This document shows, piece by piece, positions 1 to 9,043 of a stretch of DNA of 64,000 bases. Within the stretch, counting starts at the first letter, position 1; each line of letters starts with the position of its first letter. The DNA lies in assembly GCA_963749905.1 (NCBI GenBank), contig CAVVOF010000003.1, positions 806,001-870,000 of the forward strand, given 5' to 3'. This stretch comes from UBA10649 sp963749905 (GTDB lineage Bacteria; Actinomycetota; Actinomycetes; S36-B12). Position numbers and translations under genes: made by a program. The notes beneath the pieces were generated by a model. That model saw only the letters and a program-made list of their open reading frames with translations, searched no databases and was not told the DNA's origin.

Positions 1-302
1 ACATCGACCTGTACGTCGCGGCGGCCGCCCCCGACGAGCGCGACGCGGTGCGGGACTACCTGCAGCGGACGCAACGTCCGCAGGGCATCGCTGCGTTGCG
101 CGAGAAGTGGCGTGGGGCACCGCCGGCTTCTCCGCGCTGCACCTACGTCCTGACGACCGCCGACACCCTGGTGCCGCCGGACACTCAGCGGGTCATGGCG
201 GCGTCCGTCGGCGCGGCCGTCGTTGAGATCGCTGCCGACCACGGGATCTTCCGTGACCAGCCCATGCCTCTGGCCGAGCTCCTGGTCGCCGCCTCTCGCT
301 GA
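1..302 (+). CDS. alpha/beta hydrolase, C-terminal part (5' end outside window)
   Basis: The reading frame is open from the window edge (first full codon at base 3) to the TGA at 300-302, about 99 residues. The tail has the usual end of an alpha/beta hydrolase: a strand with TYVLTTADTLVPP, where the acid residue sits, then AADHGIFRDQPMPLAELL with the catalytic-type His of 'DHG'. The nucleophile region lies outside the window. Substrate unknown. It converges with the minus-strand hydrolase that ends at 339. Confidence 0.6.
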   Translation, partial: IDLYVAAAAPDERDAVRDYLQRTQRPQGIAALREKWRGAPPASPRCTYVLTTADTLVPPDTQRVMAASVGAAVVEIAADHGIFRDQPMPLAELLVAASR

Positions 303-338
303 CCGCCTACGTCACTGGCGCTGCGGGCGCAGATGGCG

Positions 339-1145
339 TCAGGTTGCCCCGGCCGCCAGCATGAACCCCAGTGCGAGGTTGGCGGTGGCCGCAGACGCGC
401 TGGCTCGCAGATGCCCCAGGTCGGGGTAGATGTGCGCCCTGCCGTTCTTGACTCCCGCTGCGGTCTGCTCGAACAACTCGCGCGGGTAGAAGACGTCCTT
501 GCCGCCACCGATCACCAGGGTCGGCGCAGTGATCAGGTGCAGGCGGTCTCCGACGTCGAACGCGTCCTCGGCGTCGAGGGTCACCAGCATGTCGCTCGGA
601 TCTGCTGGGCTCATCGAGCGCATCACGACGCGGGCCAAGGGGCGGGCAGGGCTCTGCAGGGCAGGCGGCAGCATCGCCGTCATCATCTGCGCGAACCCGC
701 CGGCCGCGTCCCCCTCACGCGTCAGCCGAGCCAGCTCCTGCTGGATCCGGCGCCCGCCCGGCCCGAGCCGGTAGGCCGCTGAGATCACCACCAGCGCTCG
801 GACGAGATCGGGACGATCGACCGCCAGTTGCAGGGCGACCGACCCTCCGGTGCTGGTGCCCGTGAGGAATACGGGTTCGCCGAACTCGGACTCGATCGCC
901 GTGGCCAAGTGCCCGGCGATGTCCGACATGGACTCGCCTGGCTGCAGGCCCTGCTTGCGATTGACCACCCAGACTCGGAAGTCGCCGCACCACGGCTTCA
1001 CGCTGGACAGCGCCATCCGCCGCTCCATCCCATGCGGCACCTCGTGCTGCGACGTCAGCCCCTGCACGGCAATCACGGGCGGACCTGCACCGACCGCAAG
1101 GTAGGGAATCCCGCCAGTGAACAGTCCCGTCGATACGTGTGTCAT
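339..1145 (-). CDS. alpha/beta hydrolase
   Basis: A 268-residue alpha/beta-hydrolase-fold protein. The nucleophile elbow GTSTGG gives Ser98, the acid is probably the Asp of GGGKDVFYP, and the His is in DLGHLRAS near the C-terminus, so the triad is complete. No signal peptide is seen, so it is probably cytoplasmic. The ATG at 1145 is used here. A GTG three codons upstream (1154) is also possible because GGAGGG lies just before it. An upstream extension to 1325 is low-complexity Arg/Pro sequence and unlikely to be translated. The substrate cannot be told; peroxidase, esterase or C-C hydrolase roles all fit this fold. Confidence 0.75.
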   Translation of the reverse strand: MTHVSTGLFTGGIPYLAVGAGPPVIAVQGLTSQHEVPHGMERRMALSSVKPWCGDFRVWVVNRKQGLQPGESMSDIAGHLATAIESEFGEPVFLTGTSTGGSVALQLAVDRPDLVRALVVISAAYRLGPGGRRIQQELARLTREGDAAGGFAQMMTAMLPPALQSPARPLARVVMRSMSPADPSDMLVTLDAEDAFDVGDRLHLITAPTLVIGGGKDVFYPRELFEQTAAGVKNGRAHIYPDLGHLRASASAATANLALGFMLAAGAT

Positions 1146-1254
1146 GAGGTTCACCGTCCCTCCGTCTCTCACCCCACCATTACGCCGCAGGGCCATCCAC
1201 CGACAGGGCCGCACGTCACGTGCGAGAGCCCGTTCGGTCCCTCGGCGGCTGCGG

Positions 1255-1650
1255 TCAGTCGAGCAGCCCGGCGATGTCGTCGGGCACGTCGGCCGCGCAC
1301 TCCTGGAGGGCGGCCAGCGGCACATGCCGCAGCGCCTCCTCGTTCGTCGCCGCCAGCACCACCGGGGCAGCGACGCCCGCCTCGTAGGACTGCTGCCACC
1401 GGCTCGCGCAGACCGCCCACCGGTCCCCCGGCTGCAGCCCCGGGAAGCCGTACTCGGGCATCGGCGTCGACAGGTCGTTGCCCGTCAGTCGCTGGTGCTC
1501 GAGGAACTCGACGGTCACGACCGCGCACACGGTGTGCGAGCCGAGGTCCTCAGGCCCGGTGTTGCAGTAGCCGTCGCGGTAGAAGCCGGTCCGCGGCTCC
1601 AGGCTGCACATCTCCAGGGGCGCCCCGGTCACGCTGCGCTGCGGTTCCAT
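1255..1650 (-). CDS. DUF2237 family protein
   Basis: 131 residues matching the DUF2237 family from end to end: TGFYRDGYCNTGPEDLGSH, then VCAVVTVEFLEHQRLTGNDL, EYGFPGLQPGDRWAVCASRW and a Val/Leu-rich tail. The conserved Cys and Trp residues are all present. No biochemical function is established for the family. The start ATG at 1650 has no Shine-Dalgarno sequence but lies exactly 6 bases after a TAGGGT -10 hexamer (1662-1657), so the mRNA is probably leaderless. The gene stands alone. Confidence 0.9.
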   Translation of the reverse strand: MEPQRSVTGAPLEMCSLEPRTGFYRDGYCNTGPEDLGSHTVCAVVTVEFLEHQRLTGNDLSTPMPEYGFPGLQPGDRWAVCASRWQQSYEAGVAAPVVLAATNEEALRHVPLAALQECAADVPDDIAGLLD

Positions 1651-1732
1651 ATCCGCACCCTAGGCACCGTGCGCGGCGCCCGCATCCACGATCTCCGATC
1701 ACTACCCTTGAACCGTCCGAGGCGGTGAGGCC

Positions 1733-3226
1733 ATGCGGCTGTCAGCCCTGCTCCCACCGGTCCGGTCAGTGGCAGAGGGGACGCCGCCGAGCCGAGACCG
1801 GATCCTCGACGCCGTGCGCGCATTCGCGCTCCTCGTCGTGGTCTTCGGGCACCTGCTGATGGCGGTCGTCTACTGGCCCGGTACCGGCGAGGCGCGCATC
1901 GGCAACCTGATGGCCTCCTATCCGGCCCTGCAGTACCTCACGTGGGCGCTCCAGGTGATGCCCATCTTCTTCGCCTTCGGCGGCGCGGCCAGTGTGATCG
2001 CCTGGCGCAAGGCGGATGCCGGCGACGTCCTGTACTCCGCGTGGATGTGGGGGCGCATCCGCCGGCTGCTTCGGCCGGTGCTCGTCTATCTCGCGGTCAT
2101 GGCCGTGTTCTCGGCAGTGATGACGTTCCTGGTCGGGCCCGATCTGGACCCGCTGCTCTCCATCATCAACGGGCCGCTCTGGTTCCTCGGCGTCTACACG
2201 CTGACCCTGCTCTTCCTGCCCTTCATGTGGTGGGTCCACCAGCACAACAAGGCCATCGCCTTCGTCGTCCTGATCCCGCTCGCCACCATCGACTCGATCG
2301 GCGTCACCATCCTGGGATGGCCGCTGTGGCTCGGGTTCCTCAACTACCTGCTCTGCTGGCTCGTAATCCAGCAGCTCGGGTTCTTCTGGGGCGAGCACAC
2401 GCGACACCGCATCTGGGTGCTCGTCGCCCTCGTCACCTTCGGCGTCAACGCGGCACTCGTGTACTTCGGTCCGTGGCCGATGAGCCTGGTCGGCCTGCCG
2501 GGTGACGTCCTCGACTACGACAGCATCACGGTCGCCGGCTGGACGGTGGACGTCCCTGGCTTCCACGGCGAGTACTCCAACATGGCACCGCCGAGCGTCA
2601 TCCTGCTGCTGCACGGGATCACGCTGGTGTCGCTGGTGTTCATCGCCCGCCGCCCGCTTGACCGGCTCCTGCATCGCCCGCGGGTCTGGCTGGCCACCAC
2701 CTTCATGATGCTCACCGCGATGAGCCTGTACATCTGGCACCTGCTCGCCATCGTGCTCGCCCTGACGACGCTGCGGCAGCTCGGGCAGCCGCCCCCGACC
2801 CGGCTCGACAGCAACGGCTTCCCCGAACCGGAGAGCACCGGCGGCTACGCCCTGTGGTTCCTGGGCTTCCTCGCCGTGTTCCTCGGGTACCTCGCGATTC
2901 TGGTGCTGCTCACCTGGTCGACCCAGTACCGACCCCTGCCCCTCTGGGACACGCCCCCGAAGCACTCGCTGCTGCCCGCATCGGCACCCGGGTGGCTGTA
3001 CGTGCTGCTCGTGGTGGTGTCCGGCGTCATGGTCGGGGCCGGGATACTCGTCGTCGCGCTCATCGGCTTCGCAGGCTTCCCGCTGCACAACGCGGAGTGG
3101 TCCGGCGTGACGTTGAACGCAGTCGTGGGGATCGTCCTACTGCTGGGCGGGTCGCTGATGATGCGGGCGCTGACCCGCCAGCCGGCCGTCGTCAGCGAGC
3201 CGGGAACCGCTACAGCCGCTCGCTGA
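1733..3226 (+). CDS. acyltransferase 3 family membrane protein
   Basis: 497 residues with about ten hydrophobic helices. The N-terminus has the family's opening: DRILDAVRAFALLVVVFGHL, with the conserved Arg and the His after the first membrane helix. A second motif, INGPLWFLGVYTLTL, follows. Family members (OafA/NodX type) move acyl groups onto extracytoplasmic sugars or lipids; the acceptor here is unknown. GAGG lies before the ATG, and a TACCCT hexamer at 1703-1708 may be the -10. The 3' end overlaps the convergent hydrolase gene by 17 bp (3210-3226). Confidence 0.8.
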   Translation: MRLSALLPPVRSVAEGTPPSRDRILDAVRAFALLVVVFGHLLMAVVYWPGTGEARIGNLMASYPALQYLTWALQVMPIFFAFGGAASVIAWRKADAGDVLYSAWMWGRIRRLLRPVLVYLAVMAVFSAVMTFLVGPDLDPLLSIINGPLWFLGVYTLTLLFLPFMWWVHQHNKAIAFVVLIPLATIDSIGVTILGWPLWLGFLNYLLCWLVIQQLGFFWGEHTRHRIWVLVALVTFGVNAALVYFGPWPMSLVGLPGDVLDYDSITVAGWTVDVPGFHGEYSNMAPPSVILLLHGITLVSLVFIARRPLDRLLHRPRVWLATTFMMLTAMSLYIWHLLAIVLALTTLRQLGQPPPTRLDSNGFPEPESTGGYALWFLGFLAVFLGYLAILVLLTWSTQYRPLPLWDTPPKHSLLPASAPGWLYVLLVVVSGVMVGAGILVVALIGFAGFPLHNAEWSGVTLNAVVGIVLLLGGSLMMRALTRQPAVVSEPGTATAAR

Positions 3227-4091
3227 GCCGGCGCAGGCCGTTCTCGATGCGGGACACCATCGAGAGATGCCCCTCCCCCTGCAGGAGGTGCGACTCCGCA
3301 CTCGGCACGTGCGCGACCAGCCACTCGCCGTGCGCGTACGGCACCATCAGGTCGTCCGACCCCTGCCAGATCTCGACCGGCGTGCGCATGGCGTTCACGT
3401 CGAACCCCCACGGCTCGATGAAGGCGACGTCGTCGTCGAACCAGCCCCAGATGCCTCCGCCCACCGCCCAGCGGAGGGTTTGCGCCATCTGGTCCGCCGA
3501 GTGGCCGGTCAGGTGCACCTTGTCCACTGCGGGGAGCAGGCTCGACATCGCGTCATTGACCTCCGGGCCGGTGATACCCGCCAGTGCGCCGGCCGCGTCG
3601 GTGAGGAAATCCTCGAGCGGTCCCTCGCCTTCACGTGCGGCGCCGAACTCGACGACGTTGTCCTCGCCCATCCCGGCGAGCCAGTCAAGTCCGTCGGCCT
3701 CGAAAGGGGCCACTCCCGCGAGACAGACCGCGCCCGCACACCTCTCCGGCATCAGGGCAGCCGTCGCGAGGACGTGCGGACCACCCCCGGACCAGCCCAG
3801 CGAGACGAACCGGTGGTGGCCGAGATGGTCCGCCAGCGCCGTCACCAGGGGGACCACGTCGGCCACCGTCCTGCCTGGCTGTCGGGTGCTCGGGCCGTAG
3901 CCGGGTCGGACCAGTTCGACGATGCGCAGCCCGGCGGCGCGGGCCGGCAGCAGCAGGTCGTCGCCGATGGGCCCGGCCACCGGTGTTCCGTGGTGGAAGA
4001 TGAGCAGCCCGGCGTCTTCGGGAGCCGAGTCATCGATGAAGTAAGCCAGCGTGCGACCGTCGGCAAGGGTCAGGGTGCGCGTCTCGGACAT
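3210..4091 (-). CDS. alpha/beta hydrolase
   Basis: 293 residues. HHGTPVAGP near residue 33 forms the oxyanion-hole HG motif, GWSGGGPH supplies the nucleophile Ser, and the C-terminal GEGHLSM supplies His. PVEIWQGSDDLMVPY contains the acid. This is the common soluble alpha/beta hydrolase architecture of actinobacteria; substrate unknown. The ATG at 4091 is preceded by TAGGGT and a 6-base spacer (4103-4092), so a leaderless transcript is likely. The stop region overlaps the acyltransferase gene tail-to-tail. Confidence 0.82.
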   Translation of the reverse strand: MSETRTLTLADGRTLAYFIDDSAPEDAGLLIFHHGTPVAGPIGDDLLLPARAAGLRIVELVRPGYGPSTRQPGRTVADVVPLVTALADHLGHHRFVSLGWSGGGPHVLATAALMPERCAGAVCLAGVAPFEADGLDWLAGMGEDNVVEFGAAREGEGPLEDFLTDAAGALAGITGPEVNDAMSSLLPAVDKVHLTGHSADQMAQTLRWAVGGGIWGWFDDDVAFIEPWGFDVNAMRTPVEIWQGSDDLMVPYAHGEWLVAHVPSAESHLLQGEGHLSMVSRIENGLRRLSERL

Positions 4092-4192
4092 GCCCGGACC
4101 CTACGAAGCCGGCGGGTGAGGTGTCACCTGCCTCCGAATCCCGAAGTCAGAGTCGTTGCCCCGCACGACCGGATCAGTGGAAGGCTGTCAGC

Positions 4193-4573
4193 GTGACGGC
4201 CGCCCTGCTGGTTCTGCGCTTCCTGCTGGAATTGCTCCTGTTCGCGAGCTTCTCGTTCATCGGATGGACGGCGCTCGACGGAGGGGTCATGGGGATCGTG
4301 GCCGCCGTCGCGTTGCCCGTGGTCGTCGCCATCGGGTGGGGCGTCCTGCTGTCGCCGCGTCGGATCGTCGATGCGCCCCTGTGGCTTCGCACAGTGGTCG
4401 AACTGGTCCTGTTCGCCTGCGCGGCCGTGGGCCTGTGGTTCGGCGGACTGGGTATTGCCGGCCTCGGCCTCATGATCGCCGAGATCGTGGTGCTCGCGGC
4501 ACTGTGGGCCGTCGGCCAACTGCCTGGGGCACACCCGGGAGAGTCGGGACGAGCGGCGCCCAAGGGCCGCTGA
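4193..4573 (+). CDS. DUF2568 (YrdB-like) membrane protein
   Basis: 126 residues with four predicted membrane helices. LRFLLELLLFASFSFIGW opens the protein, and SPRRIVDAPLWLRTVVELV in the middle is typical of the YrdB/DUF2568 family. The Glu inside the first helix is characteristic. No function is known for the family. The GTG at 4193 is chosen because the family pattern starts just after it and AAGG lies upstream. A short Gly/Lys-rich tail ends the protein, 5 bp from the convergent DUF3117 gene. Confidence 0.75.
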   Translation: MTAALLVLRFLLELLLFASFSFIGWTALDGGVMGIVAAVALPVVVAIGWGVLLSPRRIVDAPLWLRTVVELVLFACAAVGLWFGGLGIAGLGLMIAEIVVLAALWAVGQLPGAHPGESGRAAPKGR

Positions 4574-4578
4574 CGCGG

Positions 4579-4749
4579 TCAGGCAGCCGCGTCCTTCAGC
4601 AGCGCACCCAGCTCGCGCGCCTCGTCGGCGGTCAGCGACAGCACGAGAGTCTCCGAGAGGTCCTCGAGCGGAAGGCGCACGACGTAGGAGCGCCCCTCCT
4701 TGGTGGCCTCAAGCGGCCCCATCATGCCTCTCGGCTTCAGTGCACCCAC
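4579..4749 (-). CDS. DUF3117 family small protein
   Basis: 56 residues. ALKPRGMMGPLEATKEGR followed by a hydrophobic LSLTADEARELGALLKDA tail is the DUF3117 signature, a small protein almost universal in actinobacteria and of unknown role. The GTG at 4749 is the start, with AAGGAGG eleven bases upstream. The frame stays open further upstream, but only this start fits the family length of about 55-60 residues. Confidence 0.88.
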   Translation of the reverse strand: MGALKPRGMMGPLEATKEGRSYVVRLPLEDLSETLVLSLTADEARELGALLKDAAA

Positions 4750-4792
4750 AGTGTTTCGCTCCTCCTTGAGGACTCGACAGTAACAGCGACCG

Positions 4793-5191
4793 TCATTCGC
4801 CGCCGATGTCGCGGTTGACGGAGTCGACGACGATGGCCCGTGAACGACGCCGGTAACTCCGCTCGTCCGCCGCGATGGCCTCGAGCTCGTGCGCCACTCC
4901 CGCCACTTCGTCGGGATCCCCTGCCACGTCGGACAGGCGGCGGCGCAGCAGTTGCGCCCGCTCCATGAGCGCCCTCCGGTCACGGGTCAGACGGGAGGCG
5001 CTTGGCGCCAGATTCGGCGCATCCCAGACGGCATCGGCGAGGGTGCCGGTCGGGCCCTCGTCCTCGGCCTCGTCGCTGGCGAGGTGGTCGATCAGGTCAT
5101 CGAGTGCGCGACTGACGGCGAGCCACCAGGCGGCGCCGCCCCGGGTATCGGTGGTCACGCTGTCGAGATTCGGAACGTACGTCGAGGACAT
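4793..5191 (-). CDS. hypothetical protein, acidic/helical
   Basis: 132 residues, not recognised. An N-terminal stretch rich in Trp and Asp (AAWWLAVSRALDDLIDHL) is followed by a charged helical region with RLTRDRRALMERAQLLRRRL and EELEAIAADERSYRRRSR-like sequence, suggesting a coiled coil or helical bundle. It has no signal peptide or membrane segment. The start ATG at 5191 is chosen because AAGGGAG lies 5 bases before it. The 237-bp stretch from 5192 to 5428 up to the P450 gene holds no recognisable gene. Confidence 0.6.
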   Translation of the reverse strand: MSSTYVPNLDSVTTDTRGGAAWWLAVSRALDDLIDHLASDEAEDEGPTGTLADAVWDAPNLAPSASRLTRDRRALMERAQLLRRRLSDVAGDPDEVAGVAHELEAIAADERSYRRRSRAIVVDSVNRDIGGE

Positions 5192-5428
5192 GTCCGCTCC
5201 CTTCACCTGAGGCGGTCGGCCGACGAGGACCGCACCGCGCTGTTACGACCACTATCCGCCGGCGTTCGACGCGGGGGAATGAGCGGATGGACGCGGTTGC
5301 GACTCGGGAATGTCGCAGGTACGTCGCAGCGAGGTGGCAGGCAGTCGCGCAGCCGGCGCGGGGCGTCAATCCGATCATGTGTGGGCAAACCGTAGACGTG
5401 GCGGCGGTCCGGCTCCTACCGTCGGCAG

Positions 5429-6683
5429 GTGACCTCCACGCTGCCGCACGTCGATCCGCACGCGGACTCCTTCTACCAGGATCCGTACCCCACCTACGCC
5501 ATGCTCCGGCACGACGCTCCGGTCTACCCGATTCCGGACATCGACGGCCTGTGGTTCGTGACCACGTGGCCGCTGGTCAAGGAGGCGCTGCTGGACCCTG
5601 CGCGCTTCAGCAACGTGATGCCGGCCGCCCGTCGCGACACCCCACCGCCCGAGGTCGCAGAGGAGGTCGCTGCCCTGCGAGCCCAGGGACTCCCGTACAC
5701 CTCCGCGCTCGGCACGAACGACCCGCCGGACCACACCCGGTACCGCCGGCGCGTCAACCGTGCGTTCAACGTGCGCGCGGTGGCGTGGATGGAGCCGCTC
5801 GTCGCGGACGTGTCCGACCAGCTCGCGGCGGCGCTGCCCGATGACGAGGTCGTCGACATCATGGAGCGCCTGACGATTCCGCTGCCGGTCTGGGCGATCA
5901 TGCGCATCCTCGGACTCGAGGACAGCTACCGCGAGGACCTGCGCCGCTGGTCGGACTCGTCCAACGCGGCCCTCGGCGGCAAGCTCACCGCCGAGCGCTG
6001 GCTCCAGGTGGAGCGCGACGTGCTGGAGTTCCAGCAGGTCATCTGCGAGATCCTCGACGACCGCCGACTGCATCCGCGCGACGACCTGCTCTCGACACTC
6101 GTCCAGGCGGAGGCGGACGAGACGCCGCTCACCAACCAGGAGCTGGTGTGGCTGGTGCGCGAGCTGATCGTCGCCGGCAACGAGACGACGATCCGCGCTC
6201 TCGCGGACATGATCGTCCGCATCGATGACCTGCGGGCGACGCAGCCTGACGTGTGGGACCGACTGCGCGATGACCCAGCCTTCCGCAGCGGCGTCGTGGA
6301 GGAGGGCATCCGGCTGGCCTCACCCGTGATGGGCCTGTGGCGACGAGTGACGCAGGACACCGAGCTCGGTGGCGTGGCCCTGCCCGGAGGGGGCGACCGT
6401 CTTCCTGGCCTACGGTTCGGCGAACCGCGACGAATCCGTCTTCGAGGATCCGGACACGTTCGATCCGCTGCGTGAGAACGTCAAGGAGCATCTCGCGTTC
6501 GGACGCGGGATCCACGTATGCGTGGGCGCAGGATTGGCACGCATCGAGGCGACGTCGGCGCTGCGCTCGCTGGGCGAGAACGTCACCGCGCTCGAGGTGG
6601 TGGACAAGTCCGCGCTTCGGTACGGCCCCAGCTACGGCCTCCGCGGGTACCTGGGCCTGCCGGTCCGCGTCCACCGCCGCTGA
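5429..6683 (+). pseudogene. cytochrome P450, frameshifted
   Basis: A cytochrome P450 of about 417 residues if read through one frameshift. The first frame carries the I-helix VAGNETT and the K-helix ExxR as VEEGIR (near residue 291). The second frame carries the heme loop AFGRGIHVCVGAGLAR (Cys near 363) and the C-terminus. The frames meet at the G-run at about 6388-6395, in the beta strand before GATVFLAYGSANRD. One extra G in that run explains the break. Every P450 motif is intact, so this is either a recent mutation or a homopolymer sequencing error. Electron donor and substrate are unknown. The GTG start lies 6 bases after TACCGT, a leaderless pattern. Confidence 0.88.
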
Positions 6684-6688
6684 AACCG

Positions 6689-6754
6689 TTCGCGAGTGTG
6701 CGCTCGTCGTCGCTATCGGGTACCTCAAAGCGACGACGAGCGCACACTCGCGAA
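6689..6754. repeat. palindromic element, family A copy 1
   Basis: Arms of 26 nt (6689-6714 and 6729-6754) are perfect inverse complements, beginning TTCGCGAGTGTGCGC, with a 14-nt loop. It sits between the convergent P450 and pirin genes, 6 bp after the first stop and 10 bp from the second. A bidirectional factor-independent terminator is the simplest role, although no U-tract follows. Related copies are at 38946 and 40004. Confidence 0.9.
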
Positions 6755-6763
6755 GGTTGGGGG

Positions 6764-7729
6764 CTAGATGCGGTGGGGTTGGATCGCGTCGGCGGGAATG
6801 ACGCCCAGCCGGCCGGCCTGGTAGTCCTCGAACGCCTCGACCAGTTCAGCCTTCGAGCACATCACGAACGGTCCGTACGCGGCGACCGGCTCGCGCAGCG
6901 GCACACCGCCGATGAGGAACACCTCGAGGTTCGGCGAGCGCGACTCCTGACGGTCGTCCGCCTGCAGCACCACCGACGAGCCAGACTCCAGCACCGCGAG
7001 CTGTCCGGACCGGAACGGGCGCCCCTCGGCGCCGACCGTGCCCGACCCCGACAGCGCGTACGCGAGGGCGTTGAACTCGGACGGCCACGGCAGCACAACG
7101 CGAGCGCCCGGCGCAACCGTGATGTGCGTGACCGCCAGCGGGGTATGCGAGATGCCCGGTCCGGCATGGCCGTCGACCGCGCCGGCCAGCACCCGCACCA
7201 GCGCGCCCCCGTCGGTCGAGCTGAGCAGGACGAGGTCCTCACTCTGCAGGTCCTGGTACTGCGGCGCGATCCGCTTCTTGGCGCGGGGCAGGTTGATCCA
7301 CAGCTGGAGCCCGTGGAACAGCCCGCCGGCCTCGACGAGCGGTGCCGGCGGGGTCTCGATGTGCAGGATGCCGTCACCCGCGGTCATGTACTGGGTGCCG
7401 CCGCTGCCGATCATCCCGCCGCCGCCGTTGGAGTCCTGGTGGATGAACTCCCCGTCGATCAGGTACGTGAAGGTCTCGAAGCCCCGATGCGGGTGCCACG
7501 GGGTGCCCTTGGGCTCGCCGGCGCCGTACTCCACCTCGCCCATCTGGTCCATGTGGATGAAGGGGTCCAGCAGCTCGAGCGGGACGCCGGCGAAGGCGCG
7601 ATGCACCGGGAAGCCCTCTCCCTCGAAGCCCCGCGGAGCGGTGGTCAGCGAGGTGACGGACCGACCGGTCTCGGGCGCGAGCTCGGTGAGCTTGGGCAGG
7701 GTCAGGGTGTCTGCAGTGACAGCGGGCAT
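6764..7729 (-). CDS. pirin family protein
   Basis: 321 residues of the bicupin pirin family. The N-terminal cupin keeps the metal site: HPHRGFETFTYL supplies two His, and TAGDGILHIETP supplies His and Glu. PYGPFVMCS near the C-terminus is also typical. Pirins are iron-containing; some act as quercetinases and some as redox-dependent cofactors of transcription, so the exact role is open. AGGAGGAAGCC before the ATG is a strong ribosome-binding site. It lies inside a palindromic promoter region (7738-7772). Confidence 0.9.
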   Translation of the reverse strand: MPAVTADTLTLPKLTELAPETGRSVTSLTTAPRGFEGEGFPVHRAFAGVPLELLDPFIHMDQMGEVEYGAGEPKGTPWHPHRGFETFTYLIDGEFIHQDSNGGGGMIGSGGTQYMTAGDGILHIETPPAPLVEAGGLFHGLQLWINLPRAKKRIAPQYQDLQSEDLVLLSSTDGGALVRVLAGAVDGHAGPGISHTPLAVTHITVAPGARVVLPWPSEFNALAYALSGSGTVGAEGRPFRSGQLAVLESGSSVVLQADDRQESRSPNLEVFLIGGVPLREPVAAYGPFVMCSKAELVEAFEDYQAGRLGVIPADAIQPHRI

Positions 7730-7737
7730 GGCTTCCT

Positions 7738-7772
7738 CCTAGGTCAATTACTTTAGCATTCAACTACCTAGG
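7738..7772. promoter_or_regulatory. AT-rich palindrome upstream of pirin gene (putative operator)
   Basis: CCTAGGT (7738-7744) and ACCTAGG (7766-7772) are perfect inverse arms around an AT-rich core with TTGA- and TCAA-type half-sites. The core is much more AT-rich than its surroundings. It lies 9-43 bp upstream of the pirin start and overlaps its ribosome-binding site. The form resembles MarR-family operators; the binding protein is not in the window. Confidence 0.5.
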
Positions 7773-7791
7773 GGCGCGAGTTGTTCCCGCC

Positions 7792-8238
7792 TCAGGCCGA
7801 CTGCTCGCGGATGAACTGCGACGACTGGGGGTTGAACAGCAGCCAGAAGACCGCCAGTTCGATGACCACTGTGATCAGCGCCCGCACCCAGAATCCCTGG
7901 AACAGGAAGGCCAGTCCGCCGGCAAGGTTGAGGCTGGCGAAGACCGCCACGAGGATGCGTGCCCAGGCACGCCCGCGGGCCAGATACAGGGCCGCCATGA
8001 CGCGGACGACGGCCACCGCGAGCAGCAGCACGCCGGCCACGAACACGGCTGTCACGAGGGCGGCACCCGGCACGTCGACGATCCCCTGCATGACGAGGGC
8101 GCCGTCGATCTGCTGGATAACCTCCGGGTCGCCCAGCTCGAAGGCCGCCGCGATCAGGTCGAAGCCGCTGATGACGGCGATGATGGCGGCGGCCCACTGC
8201 AGCACGACCACGATGGTCAGCGCCAGCGGGCGGGTCAT
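7792..8238 (-). CDS. small integral membrane protein (four helices)
   Basis: 148 residues with four hydrophobic segments: LALTIVVVLQWAAAIIAVI, a middle pair around ALVTAVFVAGVLLLAVAVV, and a final VIELAVFWLLF. The last residues, NPQSSQFIREQS, are cytoplasmic in appearance. The pattern resembles uncharacterised actinobacterial four-helix proteins; no function is assigned. The ATG at 8238 is used because GGAGG lies 8 bases upstream. A 5-codon longer start is possible. Confidence 0.7.
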   Translation of the reverse strand: MTRPLALTIVVVLQWAAAIIAVISGFDLIAAAFELGDPEVIQQIDGALVMQGIVDVPGAALVTAVFVAGVLLLAVAVVRVMAALYLARGRAWARILVAVFASLNLAGGLAFLFQGFWVRALITVVIELAVFWLLFNPQSSQFIREQSA

Positions 8239-8287
8239 GGCGTCCACCTCCACGGCCTCATGGTCGGGAGACTACGCGCGCGGGGAC

Positions 8288-9043
8288 CTAGATGGGCAGC
8301 TTGCGGAACAGCGGCCGCGGCACGGCCTTGAGCCCGGTCATGACCAGGCGCAGCGGCCCTGGCGCGTAGACCGTCTCGCGTCCTTTTCGCAGCGCGCCGA
8401 CGATGATCTTCGCGACGTCGTCCGGGTTGACGGTCATCGGTGCCTCGGGCAGTCCCTGCGTCATGCGGGTCCGCACGAAACCCGGCCGGACGATGAGGAC
8501 GCGCGCGCCAGACCCGTGCAGCGCGTCGCCCAGACCCTGGGCGAAGGCATCCAATCCAGCCTTCGTCGAGCCGTACATGAAGTTGGATCGTCTCGCCCGG
8601 TCGCCCGCCACGCTCGACATCACGACGAGGGCACCGTGGCCCTGCGCCCGCAGCCGCGCCGCCACCCGGAGTCCTGCGCTGACGGCTCCGGTGTAGTTGA
8701 TGGTGGCCATCTCGACGGCCAGGTCGGGATCCGCCTCGGCGAGCGCCTGGTCGCCGAGGACGCCGAAGGCCAGCATCACCACGTCGATGTCCCCGGCGTC
8801 GAAGACCGACGTGATGACGGCATCGTGGCTCGACGTGTCGCGGGCCTCGAACGGCACCACCTCGACGCCGAAGATCCCGGCAGCGGTGAGCGCAGCGGCT
8901 GCGTCATCCAAGGCCGGCGACGGCCGGCCGGCGAGCACCACCCGCCGCAGCCGGGCACGCGGAAGGGCGCGCACGGTCGCGAGGGCGATCTCACTGCTGC
9001 CGCCGAGGACCAGCACCGATTGGGGTTCGCCGAGGGCATCCAT
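8288..9043 (-). CDS. dprE2: decaprenylphospho-beta-D-erythro-pentofuranosid-2-ulose 2-reductase
   Basis: 251-residue short-chain dehydrogenase. LVLGGSSEIALA (residues 11-22) is the nucleotide-binding turn in the GGxSEI form typical of DprE2, and Ser143/144, Tyr157 and Lys161 (MYGSTK) are the catalytic residues. DprE2 reduces the keto intermediate made by DprE1, giving decaprenyl-phosphoryl-arabinose, the only known arabinose donor for cell-wall arabinans. The start ATG overlaps the dprE1 stop (ATGA), so the two are translationally coupled, as expected for enzymes working together at the membrane. The GTG/ATG-rich upstream extension reads through dprE1 and is not used. Confidence 0.93.
   Translation of the reverse strand: MDALGEPQSVLVLGGSSEIALATVRALPRARLRRVVLAGRPSPALDDAAAALTAAGIFGVEVVPFEARDTSSHDAVITSVFDAGDIDVVMLAFGVLGDQALAEADPDLAVEMATINYTGAVSAGLRVAARLRAQGHGALVVMSSVAGDRARRSNFMYGSTKAGLDAFAQGLGDALHGSGARVLIVRPGFVRTRMTQGLPEAPMTVNPDDVAKIIVGALRKGRETVYAPGPLRLVMTGLKAVPRPLFRKLPI

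Noticed and set aside
1766..3088. Long open frame opposite the acyltransferase (440 codons)
   Set aside because: It is an antisense shadow in high-GC DNA: rich in Glu, Asp, His, Arg and Gln, with no family motif, while the plus strand codes a clear membrane protein.
5192..5428. Small gene or RNA between the 4793 protein and the P450
   Set aside because: No start with a ribosome-binding site, no family motif and no strong hairpin could be seen.
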